Assembly: GCA_963752605.1 (NCBI GenBank)
Contig: CAVVYW010000005.1
Span: 806,001-870,000, forward strand
Origin: CAVVYW01 sp963752605
GTDB taxonomy: Bacteria > Actinomycetota > Thermoleophilia > Solirubrobacterales > 70-9
Reading direction: 5' to 3'
DNA: 64,000 nucleotides
Part shown: in pieces, positions 52,149 through 61,109 of the stretch
Layout: each line of letters starts with the position of its first letter
Position numbering within the stretch: the stretch's first letter is position 1
Translations under genes and position numbers: made by a program
The notes under the pieces: model-generated
Seen by the model: only the letters and a program-made list of their open reading frames with translations
Database searches by the model: none
Told to the model about the DNA's origin: nothing

Positions 52149-53273
52149 ATGAGCACCGTCGAGATCCCATCCCGACAGGCCTGGAGGCAGGACCTGGCGC
52201 CGTACTCGGAGAGCGACCGCCGACGCAGCCTGGGGCAGATCGCGAGCGCCGCCATCCCCTACCTCGCCGTCTGGGCGCTGGCCGTCCTGATCCAGCCGAG
52301 CGCGCCCCTCGCGATCGCCCTCGGCCTGGTCGCGACGGTTTTCCTGATGCGGCTCTACTCGCTCTTCCACGACCTCACCCACAACTCGATGTTCCGGTCG
52401 AGGCGGGCGAACAGCTGCTGGGGACACTTCCTCGGCTTCCTGCTGTTCACGCCGTACCGCTGGTGGCAGCGGCAGCACAGCATCCACCACGCGCACACCG
52501 GCGACCTCGAGCACCGCGGCGTCGGCGAGATCAACACGATGACCGTCGCCGAGTACGAGAGCGCCTCCCGCCTCGAGCGACTGGGGTACCGCCTCTATCG
52601 CAATCCACTGCTGATGCTTCTGGTCGGCCCGAGCCTGGTGTTCCTGTTCGAGCGGCGGTTCCCCCAGCGGGGCATGACGCCGCGGATCCTGGCGAGCGTG
52701 GTCGCGACGAACCTGGCGCTGGTGGCGTGGGCCCTCGGCCTGAGCGCACTCGTCGGCTGGGGCACCTTCCTGCTGATCCAGGCCACGACGCTGGTGGCCG
52801 GCGGCGCCATCGGCGCCTGGCTGCTCTACATCCAGCACCAGTACGAGGACACCTACTACCGGGCGCCGGGCGAGTGGACCCACGAGCTCGCCTCGCTCCA
52901 GGGCAGCTCCTACCTCCACCTGCCGCGTACGCTCGCGTGGGCCGTCGGCAACGCGAACTTCCACCACGTCCACCACCTCAGCGCGAGGATCCCGAACTAC
53001 AACCTCCGCGCCGCACACGAGTCGCACCCGATGTTCCGGCGCACGCCGGTGGTCACGCTCCGCAACGGGTTCGCTCCCTTCCGGCTGAAGCTGTGGGACA
53101 CCGAGGCTCAGCGGCTGGTCCCCTTCTCCGCGGCAGATGCTCGCCGACCGAGGTCAGACCTGCTCGGGCCTCTCCTCGCCGGGCCAGGCGCCGCTCCAGC
53201 GAGCGAATCCGCGGCGGGTCGCATGGTCCACCAGGCCGCGCACGGCCCGGAAGATCGCGCCCTCGAGCACTAG
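52149..53273 (+). CDS. membrane fatty acid desaturase (DesA-type)
   Basis: 374 residues from ATG 52149. Three histidine boxes for a di-iron site: HDLTHNSMF (His74/His78), RQHSIHHAHTG (His110, His113/114) and NFHHVHHL near residue 275. Membrane segments lie between them (PYLAVWALAVLI, LAIALGLVATVFLM, LASVVATNLALVAWALGLSA, FLLIQATTLVAGGAIGAWLL). It introduces double bonds into acyl lipids using O2 and electrons. The family-like sequence ends near QRLVPF (about base 53130); the last 45 or so residues run antisense through the DUF4235 gene for 120 bases and are low-complexity, so the true stop may have been altered. Confidence 0.88.
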   Translation: MSTVEIPSRQAWRQDLAPYSESDRRRSLGQIASAAIPYLAVWALAVLIQPSAPLAIALGLVATVFLMRLYSLFHDLTHNSMFRSRRANSCWGHFLGFLLFTPYRWWQRQHSIHHAHTGDLEHRGVGEINTMTVAEYESASRLERLGYRLYRNPLLMLLVGPSLVFLFERRFPQRGMTPRILASVVATNLALVAWALGLSALVGWGTFLLIQATTLVAGGAIGAWLLYIQHQYEDTYYRAPGEWTHELASLQGSSYLHLPRTLAWAVGNANFHHVHHLSARIPNYNLRAAHESHPMFRRTPVVTLRNGFAPFRLKLWDTEAQRLVPFSAADARRPRSDLLGPLLAGPGAAPASESAAGRMVHQAAHGPEDRALEH

Positions 53274-53429
53274 CGCCAGCGCCAGCTTCCCAACGGAGAT
53301 CTCGCGGTGCTCCGGCTCCGGAGGCTCCTCGTCGTCGATCCTGGCCCAGACCCATTCGAAGGTGAACTTCGCGATCAGGCCCGCGAGCAGGCCTGAGAGG
53401 ATCCCAACCGGCGTGAACGCCGCCTTCAT
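53154..53429 (-). CDS. DUF4235-type small membrane protein
   Basis: 91 residues from ATG 53429. The opening FTPVGILSGLLAGLIAKFTF, followed by EWVWARIDDEEPPEPEHREI, and LALALVLEGAIFRAVRGLVD match DUF4235: two membrane helices with a conserved acidic loop and a DHATRRGFARWSG end. The function is unknown. It follows the next upstream minus-strand gene with an ATGA overlap and converges on the desaturase gene, overlapping it by 120 bases. Confidence 0.85.
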   Translation of the reverse strand: MKAAFTPVGILSGLLAGLIAKFTFEWVWARIDDEEPPEPEHREISVGKLALALVLEGAIFRAVRGLVDHATRRGFARWSGAWPGEERPEQV

Positions 53430-53671
53430 GAGTCGTCACCCCGCCGGGCCCTTGCGACGGCGGCGGCCAGCTCGTCCTTGGTCATCTTCGACCGGCCCTC
53501 AACCTCGAGCTCCTGCGCCTGCCGGTAGAGCTCGGCCTTGCTCTCGGAGCGCTTGGGGGACGGCTCGGGGGCCGAGGGCTCGGACGACGGCTGCTCCAGC
53601 AGCTCGCGCAGGAGCGCCCAGGCCCCGGCGATGAGCCCGCCGATCAAGAGCAGCTGAATCAGCCGTCGCAT
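53426..53671 (-). CDS. small membrane protein with Rho-N/SAP-like C-terminal helix pair
   Basis: 81 residues from ATG 53671. One N-terminal membrane segment (LIQLLLIGGLIAGAWALL), a Ser/Pro/Glu linker, then SKAELYRQAQELEVEGRSKM ... TKDELAAAVARARRG. The last part matches the Rho N-terminal-like motif (K-x-E-L-x-x-x-A-x-x-L-x-V-x-G-R-S-x-M-x-K-x-E-L), a small helical module. Its role on a membrane protein is unclear. It is coupled to the DUF4235 gene. Confidence 0.78.
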   Translation of the reverse strand: MRRLIQLLLIGGLIAGAWALLRELLEQPSSEPSAPEPSPKRSESKAELYRQAQELEVEGRSKMTKDELAAAVARARRGDDS

Positions 53672-53719
53672 CGTCCTGGGATCTACCCGGTGATCCGCGT
53701 CCCCAAAACCGGGAAGCGC

Positions 53720-55240
53720 TCAGACGGGGGTGATCGGGTTGCGGCGCTCGGCGAAGGACCGGTCCTTGGTGTCGGCGAGTGAGTACCGGCGGACCAGCTC
53801 GGAGCGGAGCGAGTCCGGCTCGATCACCGCGTCGACCACCAGCTCCGAGGCGAGGTGCAGGATGTCGATGTCCTTCGAGTACTCATCGCGCTTCTGGGCG
53901 ACGAACGCCTCCCGTTCGGCCTCGTCGGTGATCGCCTGGATCTGGTTGAAGAACACGGCATTGATTGCGGCCTCTGGGCCCATGACGGCGATCTGGGCCT
54001 GCGGGAAGGCGAGGCAGGAATCGGGCGCGAAGGCCGGACCGGCCATCGCATACAGCCCGGCGCCGTAGGCCTTGCGGACGATCACCGAGATCTTCGGCAC
54101 CGTGGCCTCGGAGACGGCGCTGATCATCTTGGCGCCGTGGCGAATGATCCCCTGACGCTCGACGTCCCTTCCGATCATGAACCCGGGAACGTCGGCCAGG
54201 AACAGAAGCGGCACATTGAAGGCATTGCAGGTCCAGATGAAGCGGGCCGCCTTGTCCGCCGAGTCGACGAAGAGCACGCCGCCCTTGACCTTGGGCTGGT
54301 TGGCGACGATGCCCATCACCCTTCCCTCGAGGCGCGCGAAGCCGACCACCAGCTCCTTCGCCCACCGCTCCTGGACCTCGAGGAACGAGTCCGCGTCGAC
54401 CACGGCGTCGATCAGCTCCTTGACGTCGAAGGGGTCCTTCTCATTGCCAGGGACGATCGCGGAGACGCTTCGGTCCGAGCGCGGCTCGGCGGGCGGCGCC
54501 GGCGGGGGCTCCTGGCGCCAGTTGGCCGGCATGAACGAGAGATAGCGGCGAGCGAGGTCGATCGCGTCCTCGTCCGTCTCCGCCAGGAAGTGGCCGCAGC
54601 CCGAGACCGAGGTGTGCATCCTGGCGCCGCCCATCTCCTCGAGCGTCACCTCCTCCCCGATCACCATCTCGGCCATGCGCGGAGAGCCGAGGTACATGGA
54701 CGCGTTGCCGTCCCGCATGATCACCACGTCGCAGAAGGCCGGGATGTACGCGCCTCCGGCGGCGCTCGGCCCGAAGAGCAGGCAGATCTGTGGAACCTGG
54801 CCCGAGAGGCGGACCTCGTTGTGGAAGATGCGGCCGGCGCCGCGCCTGCCGGGGAACATCCGCACCTGGTCGGTGATCCGCGCCCCGGCCGAGTCGACCA
54901 GATAGATCATCGGGACCTGGTGGGAGAGCGCCCGCTCCTGGACGCGCAGGATCTTCTCCACCGTCTTCGGGCCCCACGACCCCGCCTTGACCGCGGGGTC
55001 GTTCGCCATCAGCGCCACCGGCCGCCCGGCGATCCGTCCGATTCCGGTCACGACGCCGTCGGCGCCGAGGCCCTCCTGCTCCCAATTCGCAAGCAAGCCC
55101 TCCTCGGCCAACGAGTCCTCGTCGAGCAGCCGCGCCACTCGCTCGCGCACCGGCAGCTTCTCCTGCTCGGCGACCTTCTTCCGGTGGCGCTCGGGCCCGC
55201 CCTCGAGCGCGGACTCCAGCGCCGACTTGATGTCAGTCAT
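53720..55240 (-). CDS. acyl-CoA carboxylase carboxyltransferase (beta) subunit
   Basis: 506 residues from ATG 55240, the normal size for propionyl-/acetyl-CoA carboxylase beta subunits. Conserved blocks: VYL-type core IYLVDSAGARITDQVRMFPG, SGQVPQICLLFGPSAAGGAY and MYLGSPRMAEMVIGEEVTLE in the N-terminal crotonase half; VVGFARLEGRVMGIVANQPK, PLLFLADVPGFMIGRDVERQ, VRKAYGAGLYAMAGPAF and VMGPEAAINAVFF in the C-terminal half. It transfers CO2 from carboxybiotin to an acyl-CoA. The biotin carboxylase/carrier subunit is not in the window. The acyl-CoA used cannot be decided. It ends the minus-strand unit with DivIVA and the dehydrogenase. Confidence 0.93.
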   Translation of the reverse strand: MTDIKSALESALEGGPERHRKKVAEQEKLPVRERVARLLDEDSLAEEGLLANWEQEGLGADGVVTGIGRIAGRPVALMANDPAVKAGSWGPKTVEKILRVQERALSHQVPMIYLVDSAGARITDQVRMFPGRRGAGRIFHNEVRLSGQVPQICLLFGPSAAGGAYIPAFCDVVIMRDGNASMYLGSPRMAEMVIGEEVTLEEMGGARMHTSVSGCGHFLAETDEDAIDLARRYLSFMPANWRQEPPPAPPAEPRSDRSVSAIVPGNEKDPFDVKELIDAVVDADSFLEVQERWAKELVVGFARLEGRVMGIVANQPKVKGGVLFVDSADKAARFIWTCNAFNVPLLFLADVPGFMIGRDVERQGIIRHGAKMISAVSEATVPKISVIVRKAYGAGLYAMAGPAFAPDSCLAFPQAQIAVMGPEAAINAVFFNQIQAITDEAEREAFVAQKRDEYSKDIDILHLASELVVDAVIEPDSLRSELVRRYSLADTKDRSFAERRNPITPV

Positions 55241-55257
55241 CGGCCCGCCCGCGGCCG

Positions 55258-56084
55258 CTAGGCCTTGACCTTGCGGCCCTTGGACCGAGCCTTGCTGCGC
55301 GGCTTCTTCTTCGCGGGCTGCTGCTTCTCTTCAGTCTCGGGCTCATCCTGGGCCTCGTCATCTGCGTCACCCTCGGGCTCCTCAGCGCCGCGCCTCCACC
55401 TCGACGTCCGCCTCCGCCTCGGGCTCACCTTCACGCGCGAGCGGGTCGGGCTCTTCGGGTGTGTCGAACGGATCGGCGCCGTCCTCGTGGCGGTGCTGGC
55501 CGATCGCGCTGCTCAGCTTGGCGATCAGCTCGTCGGTGTCGGCGAGAACCTCGTCGCGCCGGCGCACCAGGTCGGTGATCACGGCCTCGATGTCCTCGCG
55601 GCGCTGCGCCCCCTCGTCGACGATGCGCCGGGCCTGCGCCTGCGCCTCCTCGACCGTCTGGCGGGCGTCCTCCTCGGCCTCGTCCCGAAGGGCGGTCGCC
55701 TCCTGCTCGGCGGTCTGGCGGGTCTTCTCGGCGTACTCGTCAGCGTCCCCGCGGACCTTGCCGACATACGCCTCGGCCTCGGCGCGGATCTTCTCCGCCT
55801 CGGCCGTCAATACCGCGAAGCTCCTCCTGCGCCCCCTCCTCGGCCTCGGCGCGGATCTGCTGGGCGCTCTCCTCGGCCTGCGCCAGGATCGCGCCGGTGC
55901 GCTGGCCGACCCGCTCCAGCTCGCGCTTCACCGCGTCGGAGCGAGACTCGTCTCCCCCGCCGGTCTCGAGCCAGTCGGCCAGTCGCGCCAGGAACTTCTC
56001 GACCTCGTGCTTGTCGTACCCGCGGCGCGCGGCCGGGAAGGTCGCGTTCCGGATTCGGTCGAGGCTGGTCTGGTCGACTCCCAT
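55258..56084 (-). pseudogene. DivIVA-family coiled-coil protein, interrupted by two one-base frameshifts
   Basis: ATG 56084 with AAAGGA upstream, 24 bases after the dehydrogenase stop. The start LDRIRNATFPAARRGYDKHE, then VEKFLARLADWL, is the DivIVA N-terminal lipid-binding module. A long coiled coil follows (RAEAEAYVGKVRGDADEYAE, RRIVDEGAQRREDIEAVITD), then an acidic and a basic end (KKKPRSKARSKGRKVKA). The frame changes at the CC doublets 55813-55814 and 55388-55389; removing one base at each gives one frame of 274 residues. DivIVA proteins mark curved membrane at poles and septa. Probably intact in the organism. Confidence 0.8.
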
Positions 56085-56108
56085 TCGGTCCTTTAGGTCG
56101 TTGGCGCG

Positions 56109-56993
56109 CTACTGCCCCGCATCGATCGGGACGGGCTCGTCACCCGAGTAATCGTAGAACCCTCTCCCGGATTTGCGTCCGAAATCCCCCGCGGACACCA
56201 TTTTTTGCAGCGTCTCGGGGGCGGCGAAGCGGTCCTCGCCGTACGCGTCGGTCATGACCTCGGAGATCGCGGCCAGGGTGTCGAGACCGACGAAGTCGGC
56301 GAGGGTGAGCGGGCCCATCGGGTGGCTGGCGCCGGCCATCATCCCCGTGTCGATGTCCTTGATCGACCCGACGCCCTGCTCATGGGCGCGGATCGCGTCG
56401 AGCATGTACGGGACGAGCAGGCGGTTGACGATGAAGCCCCGGTTGTCGCCCGCCGCGACCGTCGTCTTGCCGAGCTTCTCGCCGACCTCGAACCCGAGGT
56501 CATAGGCCTCGTCGCTCGTGTCGCCCGCGCGGACCACCTCGAGCAGAGGCATGACCTGCGGTGGATTGAAGAAGTGGAGGCCCAGGAAGCGGTCGGGCCG
56601 CCCGGTCCCCTTCGCCTGGTCGGCGACGGGCAGCGAGGAGGTGTTGGTGGCGAAGAAGGCGTCGTCCTTGACGATCCCGTCGATCTCCTTCCACATCTCG
56701 AGCTTCTCATCGAGATCCTCCACGATGGCCTCGATCACGAGGTCGGACTCCGCGAGATCGCCGTAGTCGAGCGTCGGGGTGATGCGGCCGAGGACCGCGT
56801 CGGCATCGGACTGCTCCATCTTGCCCTTCTCGACCGCTCGTCCGAGCTGCTTCTCGATCTTCCCCATCCCCTTGTCGAGTGCGCCCTGGTCGACCTCGCG
56901 CACCACCACGTCCCAGTCCGCCTGGGCGCAGATCTGGCTGATTCCGTGCCCCATCAGCCCGCAGCCGAGAACGCCGACCCTGCTGATCGCCAT
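56109..56993 (-). CDS. 3-hydroxybutyryl-CoA / 3-hydroxyacyl-CoA dehydrogenase
   Basis: 294 residues from ATG 56993 (start chosen at MAISRVGVLGCGLMGHGI). Rossmann NAD-binding site GVLGCGLMGHGI; VIEAIVEDLDEKLEMWKEID; ATNTSSLPVADQA; GLHFFNPPQVMPLLEVVRA with the catalytic His; GDNRGFIVNRLLVPYMLDAI; DTGMMAGASHPMGPLTLADF in the C-terminal domain. It oxidises L-3-hydroxyacyl-CoA to 3-ketoacyl-CoA reversibly with NAD(P). It is the first gene of the unit dehydrogenase - DivIVA - carboxyltransferase. Confidence 0.94.
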   Translation of the reverse strand: MAISRVGVLGCGLMGHGISQICAQADWDVVVREVDQGALDKGMGKIEKQLGRAVEKGKMEQSDADAVLGRITPTLDYGDLAESDLVIEAIVEDLDEKLEMWKEIDGIVKDDAFFATNTSSLPVADQAKGTGRPDRFLGLHFFNPPQVMPLLEVVRAGDTSDEAYDLGFEVGEKLGKTTVAAGDNRGFIVNRLLVPYMLDAIRAHEQGVGSIKDIDTGMMAGASHPMGPLTLADFVGLDTLAAISEVMTDAYGEDRFAAPETLQKMVSAGDFGRKSGRGFYDYSGDEPVPIDAGQ

Positions 56994-57097
56994 GTGTGTT
57001 TGAGCCTCCTCCAAGTTGGGGAATACCAGCGGTCGGGCAGCGTAGCGTTCAATGGCAGGGCGCAACCGTCTGGACGCCCAAGGGTTGTGGTTGGGAC

Positions 57098-58605
57098 ATG
57101 ACTTCGAACCGACATGGGATGCGGCTCACGGTCGCCGCGTGCGGGCTGGCCGCCGCGCTGCTGGTTGGCCTGCTTCAGCCTGCCCCCGCGCCTGCGCCAG
57201 GACGACGGCCCCAAGCTGACCAAGCAGCAGAGCGAGAAGCGCGACGCGGCTGCAGCTCCGCCGCCAGAACGCCAAGCAGAAGCAGCCCAACGTGATCGTC
57301 ATCGAGACCGACGACCAGGACAACAACCTGCTCGGCATGGAGACGGTCCGCCGGCTGCTCGCCGGCGCCGGCGTCACCTTCCAGAACAGCTATGTGACCA
57401 ACCCGCTCTGCTGCCCGTCCCGGGCCACCTTCCTCACCGGCCAGTACACGCATAACCACGGGGTCGTCGGCAGCGACCCGGCGACCGGCTATCTGCGCCT
57501 GAACCACTCGAACACCCTCGCCGTCTGGCTGAGGAAGGCCAGGTACCGGACCGGGATGGTGGGCAAGTACCTGAACGGCTACGGGATGGAGGACGGCTTC
57601 ATCGAGCCGCTCCCCGACACCCGCGAGATCCCGCCCGGCTGGACGCAGTGGTTCGCGCTGACGGCGGGGACCGATCAGCGCCGCTACCGCTTCCGGCTGA
57701 ACGAGAACGGAAAGATCCGCTACTACGGGGACGGCGGGGCGAACTACGTCACCGACGTGCTCGGGTCGAAGGTGAGCGGCTTGATCCGGGAGTGGGCGCC
57801 CAACCCCAAGCCGTTCTTCCTCTGGTACACGCCGACCGCCCCCCACGGGGAGACGCTCCTCCCCCTCGGCGCGACCAGGGACCCGCAGCCGGCGCTCCGG
57901 CACCTGGGCCGCTACGGGATCGCACAGGCACCCCGGACCCCGAGCTTCAACGAGGAAGACGTCTCCGACAAGCCGGAGCTGATCAGGTCGGAGCCGAAGC
58001 TCGGAGTGAGCGATATCGACGACATCGACCGGCGCTACCGGGGCCGGCTGGAGAGCCTGCTCGCGGTGGACGAGCAGGTCGGCCGGATCGTGCGCCTGCT
58101 GAAGAAGACCGACGACCTGCGGCGGACCTACATCATCTTCACTTCGGACAACGGCCTCCAGCTGGGAGCGCACCGCGTCAGGTTCAAGTCCTACCTCTAC
58201 GAGGAATCGACCCGCGTGCCGCTGATCGTGCGCGGCCCGAAGTTCCCGCCGGGCCAGGTCCGCGAGCAGCTGGTCTCCAACATCGACCTCGCCCCGACCA
58301 TCGTCGAGCTGACGAGGGCCCAGCCCGGGCTGCTCATGGACGGGGTCTCGCTGGTCGACCCCTCAGCCGGCGCCGGCCGCGACCTGCTCTTCGAGAGCTA
58401 CGACTTCAACCTCTTCGGGATCCGCAGCGGCAAGTACGCCTACAACCGCTACGACACGTTCAACGACGACGAGCTCTACGACCTGAGCCTCGACCCCTAC
58501 GAGCTCCAGAGTCTTCACGCCGATCCGGCGATGCAGAGCGTGAGGGCCACACTCGCCGCCCGCCTCGCCCTCCTGCGCGGCTGCGCGGGGGCGAGCTGCC
58601 AGTAG
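57098..58605 (+). pseudogene. exported sulfatase (formylglycine type), copy 3, N-terminal frameshifts
   Basis: ATG 57098 opens a signal peptide (MRLTVAACGLAAALLVGLLQ). The mature start reads in two other frames: GPKLTKQQSEKRDA, then LRRQNAKQKQPNVIVIETDD. One extra base at about 57183-57187 and one in the GG at 57248-57249 explain both shifts; corrected length 501 residues. From there the sulfatase domain is complete: NPLCCPSRATFLTG (formylglycine Cys), HNHGVVG, GMVGKYLNGYG, WYTPTAPHGE, FTSDNGLQLGAHR, STRVPLIVRGPKF. It should be exported if the frame is real. It diverges from the dehydrogenase gene with 104 bases between. Confidence 0.83.
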
Positions 58606-58989
58606 CTAGCTCGCTGCTCCCATCTGCTCGAGCATCCGCCCCATCGCCTCGGCGAGGGCGGTGACGCCGCTCATCGGGCGGACGTAGACCTGCATCTCGC
58701 GGATCCGGCCCTCTTCGTCGAAGCGGAGCAGGTCGATGCCGTCGACCTCCTTCTCGCCGACCCTGGCGCTGAAGGCCAGCGTCGCCGTATCCCCGGTCTC
58801 CGTGTGGTCGGTGTAGCGGAAGTCCTGGAACACCTGGGCCACGGCGCCGAGCAGCGTCGCGACCGACTCGCGCCCCTCGTAGGGCTTGTAGACGACCGGG
58901 CTGCGGAAGGTGACGTCCTCCGCGAACAGCTCGTCGATGGCGGAGAAGTCCTTCGACTCGGCGGCCTTGCGGAAGGCCTCGCTCTTCAT
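58606..58989 (-). CDS. SnoaL-like / NTF2-fold protein
   Basis: 127 residues from ATG 58989, directly convergent with the sulfatase gene (no gap). KSEAFRKAAESKDFSAIDEL, then FAEDVTFRSPVVYKPYEGRE, VATLLGAVAQVFQDFRYTDH, LLRFDEEGRIREMQVYVRPM: the helix plus curved sheet of SnoaL-like proteins. Enzymes, carriers and ligand sensors share this fold; no catalytic set is obvious. It follows the HMG-CoA-lyase-like gene by 10 bases on the same strand and is probably part of that operon. Confidence 0.83.
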   Translation of the reverse strand: MKSEAFRKAAESKDFSAIDELFAEDVTFRSPVVYKPYEGRESVATLLGAVAQVFQDFRYTDHTETGDTATLAFSARVGEKEVDGIDLLRFDEEGRIREMQVYVRPMSGVTALAEAMGRMLEQMGAAS

Positions 58990-58999
58990 GGCCAGGACC

Positions 59000-59927
59000 T
59001 TACTGGCGATGCCGCCAGTCCACCGGCCCCGCGGTGAGGACGTGGGCGCCCAGTGGCCGGCCGAGGAGGTTCTGGGCCTCGGCGGAGGCGGCGATCAGCT
59101 TCGGCAGGTCCACCCCGGTCTCGACGTCCATCTCCTCGAGCATCGAGACGAGGTCCTCGGTGGAGATGTTTCCGGTGGAGCCCGGCGGCACCGGGCAGCC
59201 GCCGAGCTCGCCGAAGGAGCTCTCGAAGGAGTCGATCCCCTGCTCCAGCGCCGCGAGAACGTTGGCGAGCCCCTGCCCGCGGGTGTTGTGGAAGTGGGCA
59301 GTCAGCTCGACCGGGGCGAGCCGCTCCCTGGCCTCGGCGAAGAACTCGTTCACCTGGCGCGGATTGGCCATCCCCGTCGTGTCGCCGAAGGCCGCCTCCG
59401 CGCAACCGAACTCGATCAGGCGCTCCGGCGATCTCGAAGACCCGTTCGGGCGGAACCTCGCCCTCGTAGGGGCAGCCGAAGCTGGTCGAGATCACGCCCT
59501 CGCAGCGCAGGCCGGCGTCGACGGCCGCGGGAATCGTCTCCTCGAGATCGGCCAGCGAGTCCGCGATCGAGCGGTTCACGTTCTTCCGGTTGTGCGTCTC
59601 CGAGGCCGAGAGGAAGAAGTTCGCCTCCTGGAAGCGGTCGCGGCGCTCCAGCGCCCGGTCCAGCCCCTTGCGGTTGGGGATCAGGACCGAGTAGGCCACC
59701 CCGTCGCGCGGCTCGATCCTCGACAGGACCTCGTCGGAGTCGGCGAGCTGCGGGATCACGTCGGGCCGGACGAATGAGCCGACCTCGATCCGCTTCAGGC
59801 CGGAGTCGGCGAGCATCTCGATCAGGCGGACCTTCTGCTCGGTCGGGAGCACCTCGGGCTCGTTCTGGAAGCCGTCGCGGGGGCCGACCTCCCGGATCCG
59901 CACCTCTCTGGGCAGGCCGTCAGCCAT
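59000..59927 (-). pseudogene. hydroxymethylglutaryl-CoA lyase-like enzyme, one-base frameshift
   Basis: ATG 59927. The TIM-barrel start VREVGPRDGFQNEPEVLPTE, LIEMLADSGLKRIEVGSFV, SETHNRKNVNRSI and ISTSFGCPYEGEVPPERVFE match HMG-CoA lyase. The frame then breaks; removing one base of the CC at 59425-59426 joins EIA to ERLIEFGCAEAAFGDTTGMA and the normal end (VELTAHFHNTRGQG, GCPVPPGSTGNISTEDLVSM with the catalytic Cys loop). Corrected length 308 residues, as expected. It cleaves HMG-CoA to acetyl-CoA and acetoacetate (leucine breakdown), and the latter is the substrate of the acetoacetyl-CoA synthetase at 50.1 kb. Confidence 0.83.
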
Positions 59928-59944
59928 GACCCCAGCCTAGATCG

Positions 59945-60319
59945 TCAGTCGCTCTTGACGCCGCCGATGTCGATGACGCGGCGCTCGTGCGTGCCGACGC
60001 CGATCGTGCGCTGGCCCTCCGTGACCTCGACGTCGAAGCGGAGCTTGCGGCCGTCCACGACCTCGTTGAGCTCGGCGCTCACCTTGCACTCGGCTCCCTC
60101 GGCGGCGGCCGCGACGTGCTTGACGCAGACCTCGAAGCCGACCGTCGCCTTCCCGTCGGGCAGGTTCTCGAAGGCGAGGATCGAGGCGTTGCGCTCGATC
60201 ATCGCGATCATCCCCGGCGTCGAGAGCACGCTGACGCCGATCGTGCCGCCGACGTCGGTGACCAGCCGGTCCTCGACCACGAACGAGTCCGTGCGCTCGA
60301 TTCCGGGCTCCAGCCCCAT
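59945..60319 (-). CDS. hot-dog-fold thioesterase, FlK-like
   Basis: 124 residues from ATG 60319, the base after the SDR stop (TAGATG). Hot-dog features of the fluoroacetyl-CoA-thioesterase-like group: STPGMIAMIERNASILAFEN (helix with Glu), LPDGKATVGFEVCVKHVAAA, FDVEVTEGQRTIGVGTHERR. FlK itself uses Thr/Glu/His around these positions; here Thr (LSTPG), Glu (MIERN) and His (VKHVA) are present. The natural substrate is probably some short acyl-CoA; fluoroacetyl-CoA itself is unlikely. Cytosolic. In an operon with the SDR and the lyase. Confidence 0.88.
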   Translation of the reverse strand: MGLEPGIERTDSFVVEDRLVTDVGGTIGVSVLSTPGMIAMIERNASILAFENLPDGKATVGFEVCVKHVAAAAEGAECKVSAELNEVVDGRKLRFDVEVTEGQRTIGVGTHERRVIDIGGVKSD

Positions 60320-61057
60320 CTAGCCCACCATCCCCATGCCGCCCGAGACGCCGAGGATCTCGCCGGTGACGTAGGAGGCGTCGTCGGAGGCGAGGAAGGC
60401 GACGGCCGCCGCGACCTCGTCGGGGGTGCCCAACCGGCGCAGCTGCGTCCCCGCCTTCATGTTCTCCACGATCTTCTGGCCGATCTCGCCGAACTCGAGC
60501 GCGGCCATCAGCAGCGGCGTCTCGATCGGGCCAGGGGCGATCCCGTTGACCGTGATCCCGAAGCGGGCGCCCTCGCGGGCCATCGTCTTGGTGAAGGCGA
60601 TGACGCCGCCCTTGGCGGCCGAGTACACCGCCGAGCCCTTCGAGCCGACCCGGCCGGCCTCGGAGGCGATGTTGACGATCCGCCCGTACCCCGCGTCCTG
60701 CATCCCCGGCAGCGCCGCGAGCGTGCAGTTGAAGACGCCGTAGAGGTTGATCGCCACCAGCCGCTCCCACCGCTCCGGCGTCATGTCGGCGAAGAACCCG
60801 AAGTCGTCGGTGCCGGCGTTGTTGACAACGATGTCCACGTTGCCTGCGCCGGCGACGGCGGCCTTGGCGGAATCGAGGTCGGTCACGTCGAGCTCCACCG
60901 CCTCGGCGGAGATCTCTCCCGCCACCTCCTTGGCGCCGTCCACGTTTACGTCGCCGATCGTCACGTCGGCGCCCTCGGCGGCGAGCCGGCGGGAGATCGC
61001 CGCGCCGATGCCGCTGGCGCCGCCGGTGACCAGCGCCTTTCGCCCTTCGAACCTCAC
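60320..61057 (-). CDS. short-chain dehydrogenase/reductase (SDR)
   Basis: 245 residues from GTG 61057. Classical SDR: ALVTGGASGIGAAISRRLAA (cofactor site TGxxxGIG), DVTIGDVNVDG (Asp after beta-2 suggests NAD(H)), VDIVVNNAGTDDFG, NIASEAGRVGSKGSAVYSAA with the Ser and Tyr-x-x-x-Lys active site, and VNGIAPGPIETPLL. It ends SYVTGEILGVSGGMGMVG. It probably oxidises a 3-hydroxyacyl-CoA or a similar alcohol, given the neighbours. First gene of the minus-strand unit SDR - thioesterase - lyase - SnoaL. Confidence 0.93.
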   Translation of the reverse strand: MRFEGRKALVTGGASGIGAAISRRLAAEGADVTIGDVNVDGAKEVAGEISAEAVELDVTDLDSAKAAVAGAGNVDIVVNNAGTDDFGFFADMTPERWERLVAINLYGVFNCTLAALPGMQDAGYGRIVNIASEAGRVGSKGSAVYSAAKGGVIAFTKTMAREGARFGITVNGIAPGPIETPLLMAALEFGEIGQKIVENMKAGTQLRRLGTPDEVAAAVAFLASDDASYVTGEILGVSGGMGMVG

Positions 61058-61109
61058 CAGCGCAAAATAACGGCGGCTCCTCCGCTTCGCGTCCGGGGCC
61101 GCCTCAACC

